A DNA stretch of 64,000 bases, taken from the NCBI RefSeq assembly GCF_004522215.1, contig NZ_SDLR01000003.1, positions 558,001 to 622,000 on the forward strand, in the 5' to 3' direction. Source of the stretch: Ammoniphilus sp. YIM 78166. GTDB taxonomy: Bacteria > Bacillota > Bacilli > Aneurinibacillales > RAOX-1. A model generated the notes under the pieces. The model did no database searches. It was not told the origin of the DNA and was given only the letters and a program-made list of their open reading frames with translations. The position numbers and the translations under genes are program-made. Shown in pieces: positions 24,163 to 33,226 of the stretch; positions within the stretch are counted from its first letter, which is position 1; every line of letters begins with the position of its first letter.

Positions 24163-25974
24163 ATGGAGGGTCACCATTCACTCTTTTCCTTAATGATTGT
24201 TGTTACTCTTGCTTTTCTTATTCCTATAATATTGGATCGGCTAAAATGGCGATTCTTGCCCGTCGTGGTTGTTGAAATTCTGGCGGGTATCCTCTTAGGA
24301 AAAAGCGGGCTTGGCATCCTAGATAATGATGAATGGTTAACCATTCTATCTACTCTTGGATTTATCTATTTGATGTTTCTGAGCGGTCTGGAAATAGATT
24401 TTGATTCCTTTAACGTAAAAAAGAAATCGGATGAAGCCAATGCTCTAAAAATCTCTTCCATTACGTTTGTATTCATCCTGAGCCTCTCAGCTTTATTTGG
24501 AATGGTCTTCCAATGGATGGGATTTGTAACCGACGGACTTTTTATGATGCTTATTATTTCCACCATATCCTTGAGTATTGTCGTACCGATCCTAAAGGAT
24601 AAAGGCATCACCAATACGCCTTACGGCCAGTCCATATTACTGACGGCGGTCATCTCTGATTTTGCCACCATGATTCTTCTGGCTGTTTACGTCGCTTTGC
24701 AAGCCGATAATCTGGCAAGACCTTTCTTGCTCCTTATCTTGTTCGTAGTCGTATTTTTCTTTTATCGGTTTATGCTTCGGTTTAAGAAAGGCAAAATCAT
24801 CGAGAGGATTTCCAAGGAAAGTGTTCAGTTAGGTACACGCGGCGTTTTTGCCTTAATTTTATTTTTTGTTGTGTTATCTGAAGAAGTAGGGGCAGAAAGT
24901 ATTTTAGGTGCGTTTTTAGCCGGGGTGCTGGTTTCTCTAGTCTCACCTAAGATAGAGTTTACTCATCAACTAACCTCTTTTGGTTTTGGGTTTTTGATTC
25001 CTATCTTTTTCTTTATGGTAGGTGCTACGTTAGAGCTGCGAGAACTGTTTGCCGATCAGGCGGCTTTACTCATGATCCCCTTAATCTTACTTAGCTTTTA
25101 TGCGTCTAAATTTTTCCCCGTCTTAATTTGGAGAAGATGGTTTAGCGTGAAGCAAACCTTGGCAGCGGGTTCTTTATTGCCCTCGACCTTAAGTCTAGTC
25201 ATAGCGGGGACAGCGATCGGCATCGATTTAGAGATCATGACACCTACGGTTCAAGCAGCTTTAATTCTTAGCGCCGTGATCTCGACAATTATTTCCCCCA
25301 TCCTGTTCCAAAAGGTTGCACCAGAAGAGACAGAGACAGCTCCTAAGCGTATCGCGTTAATAGGGGCCAATACGATTAATTTGGCTTTAGGTAAACAATT
25401 GCACCAGGATGGATATGAGGTTACCATGTTTACCTCTGATCCCACCCTAAACGAACAAGAGAGGCAATATCCTTTTGAAACGCGAGTGGTAAAGGAACTA
25501 ACACCAGATAAGCTCAGCACGCACCAAATAGCAGACAGTGATTATGTTGTCGTCTTTACCAGTAATGAAAAACGGAACATTGAATTAGCAAACTGGGCCA
25601 AAAAGGAACACGTGGCGAACGTCATTTGCCGAATTGATTCTGAAGAGCATCCTAATGAATTAGACCAAGAAATTCAAGCTTTCTCTACTTTTACTTCGAA
25701 CCGAATCTTATTGCAAGCGTTGATTGAACATCCCTCGCTCTTTCGATTCTTGCAGGCAGATCAACCCATGCAGGAGGTCCGTTTCGAGAACCAAAACCTT
25801 CATGGCAAACAAATTAAAGATTTGTCTTTTTTGGCAGATGCATTGGTCATTCGCATTTTTCGCGGAAATGATACCATTATCCCGCATGGGGATACTCAGA
25901 TCCATGTAGGCGATATTCTTCTTATCAGTGCCGATCGTCACTTGATTAAAACCATTAGGAAAGAATGTTCTTAA
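24163..25974 (+). CDS. CPA2-type monovalent cation:H+ antiporter with TrkA domains
   Basis: A 603-residue protein. Residues about 1-385 form some 12 hydrophobic segments of the KefB/CPA2 fold. From about 393 an RCK_N Rossmann domain starts RIALIGANTINLALG, and a TrkA-C domain covers about 520-603 (LHGKQIKDLSFLADALVIRI... GDILLISA). It should exchange K+ or Na+ for H+ under nucleotide control. GAAGGAGG precedes the ATG. A single gene ending in a terminator. Ion preference cannot be judged from sequence. Confidence 0.85.
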   Translation: MEGHHSLFSLMIVVTLAFLIPIILDRLKWRFLPVVVVEILAGILLGKSGLGILDNDEWLTILSTLGFIYLMFLSGLEIDFDSFNVKKKSDEANALKISSITFVFILSLSALFGMVFQWMGFVTDGLFMMLIISTISLSIVVPILKDKGITNTPYGQSILLTAVISDFATMILLAVYVALQADNLARPFLLLILFVVVFFFYRFMLRFKKGKIIERISKESVQLGTRGVFALILFFVVLSEEVGAESILGAFLAGVLVSLVSPKIEFTHQLTSFGFGFLIPIFFFMVGATLELRELFADQAALLMIPLILLSFYASKFFPVLIWRRWFSVKQTLAAGSLLPSTLSLVIAGTAIGIDLEIMTPTVQAALILSAVISTIISPILFQKVAPEETETAPKRIALIGANTINLALGKQLHQDGYEVTMFTSDPTLNEQERQYPFETRVVKELTPDKLSTHQIADSDYVVVFTSNEKRNIELANWAKKEHVANVICRIDSEEHPNELDQEIQAFSTFTSNRILLQALIEHPSLFRFLQADQPMQEVRFENQNLHGKQIKDLSFLADALVIRIFRGNDTIIPHGDTQIHVGDILLISADRHLIKTIRKECS

Positions 25975-25993
25975 AACCAGCATACAAACAATG

Positions 25994-26023
25994 AAGAGGC
26001 TGCTTCGCGCAGCCTCTTGTTTA
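25994..26023. terminator. Terminator after the antiporter gene
   Basis: AAGAGGCTGC (25994-26003) pairs with GCAGCCTCTT (26009-26018) around TTCGC, followed by GTTTAT. Shared with the convergent small gene at 26029. Confidence 0.85.
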
Positions 26024-26028
26024 TGGTG

Positions 26029-26166
26029 TCACTCGGAATCGTCGTAATCATGTGGACAAAGAAGGGAACTATTCAAATAATCGTCCGGATCATCCCCTGC
26101 AAAGCAAAGGTCACAAACGCCTCCGTGCAAGATATAAGAAGCCCCGCAACATGAACACCTTTCCAT
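26029..26166 (-). CDS. 45-residue zinc-ribbon protein
   Basis: ATG 26166 has AGGAGGTGTCAC upstream. The product MERCSCCGASYILHGG continues with CDLCFAGDDPDDY and a later Cys. The two CxxC pairs fit a small zinc-binding knuckle; the tail is acidic. A longer frame to 26253 lacks a ribosome site. Function unknown. Confidence 0.65.
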   Translation of the reverse strand: MERCSCCGASYILHGGVCDLCFAGDDPDDYLNSSLLCPHDYDDSE

Positions 26167-26256
26167 GTGACACCTCCTCGTAGATATTGTGTATCTAGTA
26201 TATGGAACAAGACTTTCCATGATGTCTGGAAAAGTTGGACAGTTTTCCTGCACATG

Positions 26257-26292
26257 AAAAAACGCTGTCCTTTTTTAGGGACAGCGTTTTTT
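26257..26292. terminator. Strong terminator of leuS
   Basis: AAAAAACGCTGTCC (26257-26270) pairs with GGACAGCGTTTTTT (26279-26292). T-tracts are present in both directions. Confidence 0.9.
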
Positions 26293-26300
26293 CGCTTTCT

Positions 26301-28721
26301 TTATCCTACAACAATATTGACGAGTCGATCAGGTACAACAATGAATTTACGAACTTGCTTGTCTTGCAGTGCTTCTTGAACGGCTTCAAGGGCTAGAGCT
26401 TTTTCTTTCATTAGATCCTGTTCTGTTCCCTTAGCCACAACCAACCGATCCTTTATTTTTCCGTTCACCTGTACAACGATCTCTACCTCGTTATCAATAG
26501 TCAATGCCTCTTGAAATTCAGGCCAAGGCGCATAGGCTAACGTTTCCGTATGACCTAGTCGGCTCCAAAGCTCTTCAGCAATGTGAGGAGCCAACGGGGA
26601 AAGCAGGAGAACAAAGTCTTCCATGGCTTTCTTCGGTAACACCTGTTCCTTATTAGCTTCATTCAAGAATACCATAAGATGACTAATGGCCGTATTGAAT
26701 CGAAGTCCTTCGATATCATTCGTGACAGCCTTGATCGTTTTGTGTAAAGTGCGAGTGAAGGACTCGGATCCTTCTTTATCGGCAATCTTAGCATTCAGTT
26801 CGCCATTATCTTGAATGAATAAGCGCCATACACGGCTTAGGAAGCGGTGGGAACCTTCTACTCCATTCGGATTCCATGGCTTCGATGATTCTAATGGCCC
26901 CATAAACATTTCGTAAATACGAAGGGTATCCGCTCCAAACTCCTGCACGATATCATCTGGATTAACAACGTTTCCTCGAGACTTACTCATTTTTTCATTG
27001 TTTTCTCCAAGAATCATTCCTTGGTTAACCAGCTTATAGAATGGTTCTTTGGTGTCCACCACACCGATATCATAGAGGACCTTGTGCCAGAAACGAGCAT
27101 AGAGCAAGTGTAGAACCGCATGCTCCGCACCACCAATATACAGATCAACCGGAAGCCAGGTCCGTTGCTTTTCTTTCGAGCAGATTTCCTCATGATTGTG
27201 TGGATCAATATAACGCAGATAATACCAGCAGCTACCGGCCCACTGAGGCATCGTATTGGTTTCACGTCGAGCTTTCATTCCTGTTTCAGGATCGACCGTA
27301 TTTACCCAATCCTCGATATTCGCAAGAGGAGATTCTCCTGTACCGGATGGACGGATGGCATCCGTGTCAGGCAGAAGAAGCGGCAGTTGATCTTCCGGTA
27401 CAGCTTTCATCGTCCCATCTTCTAAATGAAGAATTGGAATCGGTTCACCCCAATAACGCTGTCTGCTAAACAACCAATCTCTTAGGCGATAGGTAACTTT
27501 TTTCTTCCCTTTGTTGTTTTCCTCTAACCAAGAAATCATGCGAGAAATCGCTTCTTTATTGTTTAAGCCATTGAGGATGTCGGAATTGACGTGTGGACCA
27601 TCTCCCGTATAAGCTTCTTCCTCTACGTTCCCACCTGCAACAACTTCGAGAATCGGGAGATCAAACTTCTTTGCAAATTCCCAGTCGCGTTGGTCATGGC
27701 CAGGAACGGCCATAATCGCTCCAGTTCCATAGCTAATTAACACATAGTCAGCCACCCAAATAGGAAGCTTAGCTCCGTTAACTGGATTAATGGCATAAGC
27801 ACCTGTGAAAACTCCGGTTTTATCTTTGGCAAGATCCGTTCTTTCCAGATCACTCTTACGTGCCGCTTGCTCAATGTAAGCTTCAACAGCAGCTTTTTGC
27901 TCAGCCGTGGTAATTTCCCCTACAAGCTTATGCTCAGGAGCTACAACACAGTAAGTCGCACCAAACAAAGTATCCGGACGAGTCGTGAATACCCCAAGGG
28001 TTCCATCATGCCCGTCGATTGCAAACTCGAGTTCAGCCCCTTCGGACTTTCCGATCCAGTTGCGCTGCATATCTTTGATGCTTTCAGACCAGTCTAGCTC
28101 TTCTAAATCCTCTAGCAGTCGCTCAGCATATTCCGTAATGCGAAGCACCCATTGTCTCATCGGCTTACGGATAACCGGGTGTCCTCCGCGTTCACTCTTA
28201 CCATCGATGACCTCTTCATTAGCCAAAACCGTACCGAGAGCCGGGCACCAGTTTACAGGGATTTCGTCTACATATGCTAATCCGCGTTTATAAAGTTGAA
28301 GGAAGATCCATTGCGTCCATTTATAGTATTCAGGATCTGTGGTAGAAATCTCTCGATCCCAATCGTAAGAGAAGCCTAATGATTTAATCTGGCGACGGAA
28401 ATTATCGATGTTCTTGAACGTGATATCTCGCGGATGCTCTCCCGTATCCAAAGCATGCTGCTCAGCCGGCAACCCGAACGCATCCCATCCCATAGGATGA
28501 AGAACCTGAAACCCTCTCATTCGCTTATAACGAGAGATAATGTCTGTTGCTGTGTAGCCTTCCGGATGTCCCACATGCAGTCCAGCACCAGATGGATAAG
28601 GAAACATATCCAAAGCATAGAATTTCGGTTGCTCGTCGTTCTCTATTAGCTTAAACGTCTTGTTGTCTTCCCAGTATTTCTGCCACTTCTGCTCAATGCG
28701 GCGATGATCGTATGAACTCAT
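26301..28721 (-). CDS. leuS: Leucyl-tRNA synthetase
   Basis: An 806-residue class Ia aminoacyl-tRNA synthetase that charges tRNA-Leu. The HIGH-type motif is [10 protein letters not shown] and the KMSKS loop is [10 protein letters not shown]. The editing domain lies between them, and [11 protein letters not shown] and the C-terminal [12 protein letters not shown] are typical. The frame is open to 28850, but ATG 28721 has TTGGAGGTAGTT and gives the usual length. It is controlled by the T-box leader at 28763-29022 and ends in a strong terminator. Confidence 0.97.
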   Translation of the reverse strand: MSSYDHRRIEQKWQKYWEDNKTFKLIENDEQPKFYALDMFPYPSGAGLHVGHPEGYTATDIISRYKRMRGFQVLHPMGWDAFGLPAEQHALDTGEHPRDITFKNIDNFRRQIKSLGFSYDWDREISTTDPEYYKWTQWIFLQLYKRGLAYVDEIPVNWCPALGTVLANEEVIDGKSERGGHPVIRKPMRQWVLRITEYAERLLEDLEELDWSESIKDMQRNWIGKSEGAELEFAIDGHDGTLGVFTTRPDTLFGATYCVVAPEHKLVGEITTAEQKAAVEAYIEQAARKSDLERTDLAKDKTGVFTGAYAINPVNGAKLPIWVADYVLISYGTGAIMAVPGHDQRDWEFAKKFDLPILEVVAGGNVEEEAYTGDGPHVNSDILNGLNNKEAISRMISWLEENNKGKKKVTYRLRDWLFSRQRYWGEPIPILHLEDGTMKAVPEDQLPLLLPDTDAIRPSGTGESPLANIEDWVNTVDPETGMKARRETNTMPQWAGSCWYYLRYIDPHNHEEICSKEKQRTWLPVDLYIGGAEHAVLHLLYARFWHKVLYDIGVVDTKEPFYKLVNQGMILGENNEKMSKSRGNVVNPDDIVQEFGADTLRIYEMFMGPLESSKPWNPNGVEGSHRFLSRVWRLFIQDNGELNAKIADKEGSESFTRTLHKTIKAVTNDIEGLRFNTAISHLMVFLNEANKEQVLPKKAMEDFVLLLSPLAPHIAEELWSRLGHTETLAYAPWPEFQEALTIDNEVEIVVQVNGKIKDRLVVAKGTEQDLMKEKALALEAVQEALQDKQVRKFIVVPDRLVNIVVG

Positions 28722-28762
28722 AACTACCTCCAAGAAATTAATTGAATGTTTAAAAAACAAAA

Positions 28763-29022
28763 AACCCCTCATCCATAGCTTGATTGCTAGGGACGAGAGG
28801 TTGTTCTCCCGCGGTACCACCCTAATTAGTACACCGTACTCACTTCTCATCCCTTAACGCGGGTAACGGCAGGTATACTAGATTCCACGCTGCAGCTCTG
28901 AGGTGAGTTCCATGTCCTTAGCGTTGACTCGCACCTTCCGTCAACTCTCTGAACAGCTTCGGTCCCATGTACTATTCCTCATTCATAGCCTTTAAACTCA
29001 TTTAAGCCTTGAAAAAACTAAT
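28763..29022 (-). promoter_or_regulatory. T-box leader of leuS (leucine specifier CUC)
   Basis: On the minus strand the leader carries the T-box core AGGGTGGTACCGCG (28810-28823), whose TGGT pairs with the uncharged tRNA acceptor end. A specifier-loop context GAACTCACC (28902-28910) puts CTC (Leu) at 28905-28907. The competing terminator pairs GGACGAGAGGTT-side sequence (28791-28802) with AACCCCTC (28763-28770) and is followed by a T-run. Uncharged tRNA-Leu should allow readthrough into leuS. Confidence 0.93.
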
Positions 29023-29028
29023 AGGTAT

Positions 29029-29058
29029 ATTTTATTGTTTTTCTAATAACGCTGTCAA
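29029..29058 (-). promoter_or_regulatory. Promoter of the leuS T-box transcript
   Basis: Minus strand perfect TTGACA (29053-29058), 18-nt spacer, TAAAAT (29029-29034). Confidence 0.7.
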
Positions 29059-29142
29059 TATCTTTATTTATCGGCAATTTCAGCTACTTTTAAACCCTCC
29101 TCTTGTACATACTACAAAAGGACAGAAAGGAGGGATGCAGTC

Positions 29143-29310
29143 ATGCCAGATATTCAAGCCGGTGATGTAGAAATCACACAAGAGGAAGCGAAGCGTTTAA
29201 ACCAATTAAATCAGGCCATCGCTTCCGATGATGTTGCTGGAATCATGCGTGTGGATGAGTTGGGCGAGGCGCACGATGAATCTGCTTATACCCATTTGGG
29301 AAGGTCGTAG
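29143..29310 (+). CDS. 55-residue acidic protein of unknown function
   Basis: AAAGGAGGGATGCAGTC precedes an ATG that opens 55 codons (MPDIQAGDVEITQEEAKRLN... ending AYTHLGRS). It is helical and acidic with no Cys or membrane segment. It is divergent from leuS. The repeat array begins about 55 nt after its stop. I recognise no family. Confidence 0.6.
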   Translation: MPDIQAGDVEITQEEAKRLNQLNQAIASDDVAGIMRVDELGEAHDESAYTHLGRS

Positions 29311-29313
29311 TTC

Positions 29314-29331
29314 GGGATTGGGATTGGGATT
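29314..29331. repeat. GGGATT hexamer, three tandem copies
   Basis: Three exact GGGATT units just after the 55-residue gene. They lie outside and upstream of the 52-bp array. Confidence 0.7.
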
Positions 29332-29364
29332 AGAATCGGCCGATTAGGGTGAGCTTGCCGCTAC

Positions 29365-29766
29365 GAGGGCATGGTCTAGGGTTTGGTGCCCTAATCCAGG
29401 CTTCAGGTGACTTGGAGGGCATCAAACGACGGTTTTGGTGCCCTGATCCAGGCCTCAGCCAACTTCGAGGGCATCAAACGGCGGTTTTAGTGCCCTAATC
29501 CAGGCCTCAGCCAACTTCGAGGGCATCAAACGGCAGTTTTAGTGCCCAGATCCGGGCCTCAGCCAACTTCGAGGGCATCAAACGGCGGTTTTAGTGCCCT
29601 AATCCAGGCCTCAGCCAACTTCGAGGGCATCAAACGGCAGTTTTAGTGCCCAGATCCGGGCCTCAGCCAACTTCGAGGGCATCAAACGACGGTTTTGGTG
29701 CCCTGATCCAGGCCTCAGCCAACTTCGAGGGCTTCAAACGGCAGTTTTAGTGCCCTGATCCGGGCA
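29365..29766. repeat. Tandem array of a 52-bp unit, about 8 copies
   Basis: Units start at 29365 (degenerate, 50 bp), 29415, 29467, 29519, 29571, 29623, 29675 and 29727 (partial). Each begins GAGGGCATCAAACG and ends CAGCCAACTTC in the full copies. Within a unit AGGGCA pairs with TGCCCT around an inner AAAC/GTTT stem, so each copy can form a hairpin. Units 29467-29570 and 29571-29674 are identical 104-bp blocks, a higher-order duplication. No spacers separate units, so it is not a CRISPR. No open frame runs through it on a convincing start. Confidence 0.9.
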
Positions 29767-29799
29767 TGCCACCATGCCTTGCCCCTAGTTTCAACACAA

Positions 29800-29829
29800 A
29801 AAGAGGACTCTCACACAAAAGTCCTCTTT
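29800..29829 (-). terminator. Terminator of the secreted-protein/HD-GYP operon
   Basis: AAAGAGGACT (29800-29809) pairs with AGTCCTCTTT (29820-29829) around a 10-nt loop, 38 nt beyond the stop at 29868. Confidence 0.8.
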
Positions 29830-29867
29830 CATTATGTGTTTTGCTTCATACCTTATGTCAGAGAGCC

Positions 29868-30218
29868 CTAAGGTATTGCGGATGGTGGATCGACTACAAA
29901 AAGATCTCTACCTGTTGAATCTTCAAAGAGTATTAGGGTAGGGATAGTTTTATCTTTAGTATTTTCAATAACCTTAGCTGCTCGGATGATACTATCCTTC
30001 ATCGATACAGGGAAGTTTTCTCTGTCTCCAGAAAGGACTTTCACCTCAACTTTAGGGTTAACTCCTAACACTAAGATATGATCATTAATTAGTTGCTGTG
30101 TGCTTGTATCAACTCCATTTTCCACTGTTGTTGGTACACTATCCGCCCCAGCAACACCCATCATTAAAGCTTGTCCTACTAACAATGTGCTAAGAATAAG
30201 TCCAAAACGCTTCTTCAT
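29868..30218 (-). CDS. Small secreted protein of unknown function
   Basis: A 116-residue protein with a signal peptide (MKKRFGLILSTLLVGQALMM, cleavage probably after AGA) and a mature part of about 90 residues with alternating strands (ILVLGVNPKVEVKVL, TIPTLILFEDS) and no Cys. The frame allows GTG 30227, but AAAGGGGGTG overlaps that codon, so ATG 30218 is preferred. The ribosome site is made of the last codons of the upstream HD-GYP gene, so translation is likely coupled. Function unknown; possibly linked to the same signal. Confidence 0.65.
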   Translation of the reverse strand: MKKRFGLILSTLLVGQALMMGVAGADSVPTTVENGVDTSTQQLINDHILVLGVNPKVEVKVLSGDRENFPVSMKDSIIRAAKVIENTKDKTIPTLILFEDSTGRDLFVVDPPSAIP

Positions 30219-30223
30219 ATTCT

Positions 30224-31180
30224 TCACCCCCTTTCAGTATCGAATTGAGCGGATAACTTAATGAATACATCGACAACATCAGGATGAAACAAGGTACCTC
30301 GGCAGCGGAGAATTTCTTCTAAGGCTTGTTCTTTTGAACGGCCCTTTTGATATACTCGGTCCGTAGTCATCGCATCATAGGAGTCTACGACCGCCACAAT
30401 GCAAGCTTCAATGCTGATTTCCTCACCTTTGAGTCCTTTTGGATAGCCGCTGCCATCCATGCGCTCATGGTGTTGTTCGACTATAAAGCCAGCTGCGGCT
30501 AATTGGGGAATTTGTGTTTGTTCGAGCATTTCCCGACCGTATGTAGTGTGTAATTTAATAATATTATATTCTTCTGGAGTTAAACGACCAGGCTTAAGTA
30601 ATATCGCTTCAGGCACCTTAACTTTACCAATGTCATGGAAAAAAGAGCCAAAGGCAAGTGCGTGCATCTGAAGAGTAGACAAGTTCATTTTCTTGCCTAC
30701 AAGCATCGAAAAGTCTTGGATTCGATGACAGTGGTCAGCGGTGTAACCATCTTTCTCTTCAATTGCGATGGCTAAGTCCATGAATTCTTTCGTAGTCTTG
30801 CTGTAATGGTGGAAAACAGGACGCGAGGTTACATATAAGAACTGTACAACGGTTTCCGCAACAAACAGCATATGCTCCTGAACGGGATGAGCGGCAAAGC
30901 AGTCCCCTGCTTGCAAGATGACGTCACCTTTGGGCGATTGCCATTTTAACGTACCGGACAGGATGTAAATATGCTCAAGTGCGTCCCACCCCTCTTCAGG
31001 CAATAGGGACCATCTGCCTCCGGCATTCAACGTATGATGGATTACTTCTGTCCCTTCACCTGATGCCAACAAAGATATCTCAAGGTCACGAGTGGAGGTT
31101 TGTTCTATGGCTTGACCTTTGCGAAAAACCTTACTCCACGCAGAATGAGATGACGACAGGCCTCTGTTGTCAAAAGTCAT
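30224..31180 (-). CDS. Cupin / HD-GYP domain protein (probable c-di-GMP phosphodiesterase)
   Basis: A 318-residue cytosolic protein. An N-terminal cupin-like barrel (about 20-120; LNAGGRWSLLPEEGW, LEHIYILSGTL, GDCFAAHPVQEH) is joined to an HD-GYP domain (about 130-310) with FHDIGKVKVPE and HHERMDGSGYPKGL, which hold the metal ligands and the GYP loop. HD-GYP enzymes hydrolyse cyclic di-GMP. The cupin may sense a ligand, which is inference. GGAGCGATGCC precedes the ATG; a TATACT box lies about 50 nt upstream. Its stop overlaps the start region of the small secreted protein gene. Confidence 0.85.
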   Translation of the reverse strand: MTFDNRGLSSSHSAWSKVFRKGQAIEQTSTRDLEISLLASGEGTEVIHHTLNAGGRWSLLPEEGWDALEHIYILSGTLKWQSPKGDVILQAGDCFAAHPVQEHMLFVAETVVQFLYVTSRPVFHHYSKTTKEFMDLAIAIEEKDGYTADHCHRIQDFSMLVGKKMNLSTLQMHALAFGSFFHDIGKVKVPEAILLKPGRLTPEEYNIIKLHTTYGREMLEQTQIPQLAAAGFIVEQHHERMDGSGYPKGLKGEEISIEACIVAVVDSYDAMTTDRVYQKGRSKEQALEEILRCRGTLFHPDVVDVFIKLSAQFDTERG

Positions 31181-31523
31181 GGCATCGCTCCAAGTATAAG
31201 TAGTGTATTAATTGTAAGTAGTATATCCTTCCATCGTTATCTTAACAGTAAACGATACCAGATGCATATTCAATAGGCCTAAAGTCACCAGTGTTTGAAA
31301 AAGTAAATAGGTAATAGGGTTCATCTTTCTGGATTTGTCTTCAACAAAGTTAAATGTAGTTGACAAAACTCGCGGGGGTACTGTTGTTTTCTGTCTTTTT
31401 CTGCGCTTGCCCGGGAAAGTTCGCTTATTTTTCAGGATTCCGCTTTTATTTTACATAGGAATCTATACCGTCAGTTGGTAAAATGGGAGAATAGTAAGTC
31501 CTGTATGTGAGAGGAGCCTCCCG
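31181..31523. other. Divergent intergenic region, no gene found
   Basis: 343 bp between divergent genes. A minus-strand TATACT box lies near its left edge for the HD-GYP gene. A TTGACA at about 31372 has no acceptable -10 in either spacing. No structured leader or small gene with a ribosome site was found. Confidence 0.5.
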
Positions 31524-32495
31524 ATGAAGGTAGAAGATATTATCGCCCAGATCGTCAGAATTGACCGAAAAGAAGGAATGAAAATCATCAACCGGCCTGA
31601 AATTAAATTATTATCCAATGTGTTTCTCAGCGGGGAAGAAATTCAGGCGTTTACCATGGGAACGTATCAGACGACCAATGGATTAATTTTTGCAACGAAT
31701 CATCGGCTCATTTTTCTTGATGCCAAATCCTGGACTCCTTTTCCCTATGCCAGCATAAGCGAAATTGATTATAAATCCTCTATTGAATTTCAAGATGGCA
31801 ACCTGATGGGGACCATTTTTGTGGATTCCGCTGGAAATAAGATTTCCCTCAACAAAGTGCCGTCTACAGGCGGGAACCTCGTGCGCAAGGTTAAACAGAT
31901 CTTGGAGCATTATCGGCCAGATGCTCGGTTTCATGTTGGGAAAAAACCAGACAGCCCACATAGAAGTAGCAGAAAGCCCCTTCTTATGGGTGCAGGCACC
32001 GTTCTCATCCTCTTAGTTGCTGCTGTATTTTGGTTATCGCTTGGAGAATCAAGACATGCTACTTCATCCCCTACGTTAGGGATGAATACCTCAGAGTTTA
32101 CTCAACATTGGAATCAGATCGGAAAACAAATGGCATCCTCTCATGCCATGCCTAAATTGGAAATTGTCGAAAAAGATCAATTTCGCTCGTTTACGCACTA
32201 TTTCACGGATGATATGAAAATAATGGGAATCCTAGGTAAGGATGGCAAGCTACAAAAGTTGATGATGCTGGGTCAAGATGACGGTACAGCTTTGGAGCTT
32301 ATCGAGCAAACGATATCCACGGTACAACCCCATTTAGAAGAGACAGATAAAAACCAATTAATCGATGGATTGGGAATCTTCGCTTCAGAAGACTTGAAGG
32401 AGGATCGACAGATTGTTAACAAGGGAATCCGATACTCTATCACCTATTCCGATAAAATTGGCATTATTTTTGAGGCAGCGGCCATCAACAATTAA
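31524..32495 (+). CDS. Bacterial PH domain protein with a membrane anchor
   Basis: A 323-residue protein. Residues about 25-130 form a PH-like domain of the YokE type (GLIFATNHRLIFLD, FPYASISEIDY, NKISL). A single hydrophobic segment (about 153-172) follows a basic stretch, and the outer domain (about 180-323) has no family I recognise. The PH part should be cytosolic and the C-terminal part outside. GAGAGGAG precedes the ATG. A single gene. Confidence 0.7.
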   Translation: MKVEDIIAQIVRIDRKEGMKIINRPEIKLLSNVFLSGEEIQAFTMGTYQTTNGLIFATNHRLIFLDAKSWTPFPYASISEIDYKSSIEFQDGNLMGTIFVDSAGNKISLNKVPSTGGNLVRKVKQILEHYRPDARFHVGKKPDSPHRSSRKPLLMGAGTVLILLVAAVFWLSLGESRHATSSPTLGMNTSEFTQHWNQIGKQMASSHAMPKLEIVEKDQFRSFTHYFTDDMKIMGILGKDGKLQKLMMLGQDDGTALELIEQTISTVQPHLEETDKNQLIDGLGIFASEDLKEDRQIVNKGIRYSITYSDKIGIIFEAAAINN

Positions 32496-32517
32496 CAGAA
32501 GATGGGTTTAACGCCTC

Positions 32518-32546
32518 TTCTGAAAATCGTCGATTTATGATATAAT
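32518..32546 (+). promoter_or_regulatory. Promoter of the zinc-ribbon gene at 32572
   Basis: TTCTGA (32518-32523), 17-nt spacer, perfect TATAAT (32541-32546). Confidence 0.6.
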
Positions 32547-32571
32547 TTCTTAATAAAGTCGAAGGGAGAGG

Positions 32572-32706
32572 ATGCGCTTGCATACGTATTACTGCCTTGT
32601 CTGTGGAAAATTAAAGCAAGGTGATGTCCGTCGGATCGAGTTAAATGTATGTGAGGATTGTTCTCCCCCCGAATCGGAAGAGGAAATACACCCCCATCCC
32701 GCCTAG
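32572..32706 (+). CDS. 44-residue zinc-ribbon protein
   Basis: The frame MRLHTYYCLVCGKLK... continues to NVCEDCSPPESEEE. Two CxxC pairs (CLVC, CEDC) 18 residues apart fit a zinc ribbon. AAGGGAGAGG lies directly before the ATG; TTG 32578 is an alternative with better spacing. A promoter lies upstream and a hairpin terminator overlaps the stop, which supports a real gene. Function unknown. Confidence 0.65.
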   Translation: MRLHTYYCLVCGKLKQGDVRRIELNVCEDCSPPESEEEIHPHPA

Positions 32707-32720
32707 GGTGGGGCATTTCT
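32692..32720 (+). terminator. Terminator of the zinc-ribbon gene
   Basis: CCCCATCC (32692-32699) pairs with GGGTGGGG (32706-32713), one G-T pair, 6-nt loop, then CATTTCT. The T-tract is weak. Confidence 0.6.
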
Positions 32721-32753
32721 CTTACATATTGTACTAGCAGAAAGGAAACGTGC

Positions 32754-33194
32754 TTGCTTATGTCCACCCTCTTTGGATCATTTATGGTGATCTGGATGTT
32801 AATTCTGATTTCCCTTTTCTTTATTGGCGGCTATTTCATGTTCCGCAAATTCTTGAAGTCTATGCCGAAGTCTGACGGCAAATCGGACCTTGACTGGCAG
32901 GACCATTATATAGATCAAACCCGGGCACTATGGGATGATCGTACCCTCCAGCTTCTCGATGAACTAGTTGAGCCGGTCCCTACCCTTTTTCGAGATGTCG
33001 CTAAACGTTCAATCGCCGGTAAAATTGGCCAACTAGCTCTAGAAGCGAAAGCCAAGCAAATTAACCAGGACCTTGTAATCAAGGGCTATATTTTAGCCAC
33101 ACCTGCCCGAGATCATAAGTGGCTTGTGGCCCGACTGAAAGAAAAGCAAATTGATTTCACTCCCTATAAAGAACATTTAAAAATCAAAGTATAA
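32754..33194 (+). CDS. DUF2621 family membrane protein (YneK-like)
   Basis: A protein of about 146 residues with one N-terminal membrane segment (about 10-30) followed by FMFRKFLKSMPKSDGKSDLDWQ, a hallmark of the DUF2621/YneK family, and a soluble domain with KRSIAGKIGQLA, ATPARDHKWLVARL and KQIDFTPY. TTG 32754 is chosen because AAGGA is 7 nt upstream; ATG 32760 is 13 nt from it. The family is widespread in Bacilli with no known role. Confidence 0.8.
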   Translation: MLMSTLFGSFMVIWMLILISLFFIGGYFMFRKFLKSMPKSDGKSDLDWQDHYIDQTRALWDDRTLQLLDELVEPVPTLFRDVAKRSIAGKIGQLALEAKAKQINQDLVIKGYILATPARDHKWLVARLKEKQIDFTPYKEHLKIKV

Positions 33195-33195
33195 G

Positions 33196-33226
33196 AATGA
33201 CCCCGACAATTGGGGTCATTTTTTCT
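33196..33226. terminator. Bidirectional terminator, DUF2621 / GH84
   Basis: AATGACCCC (33196-33204) pairs with GGGGTCATT (33212-33220), followed by TTTTC. The stop of the convergent GH84 gene lies in the stem. Confidence 0.9.

Noticed and set aside
29365-29766. CRISPR array
   Set aside because: Units abut without unique spacers, the unit is 52 bp, and no cas gene is present; it is a tandem repeat.
31360-31400. TTGACA promoter at about 31372
   Set aside because: No acceptable -10 hexamer at 16-18 nt.
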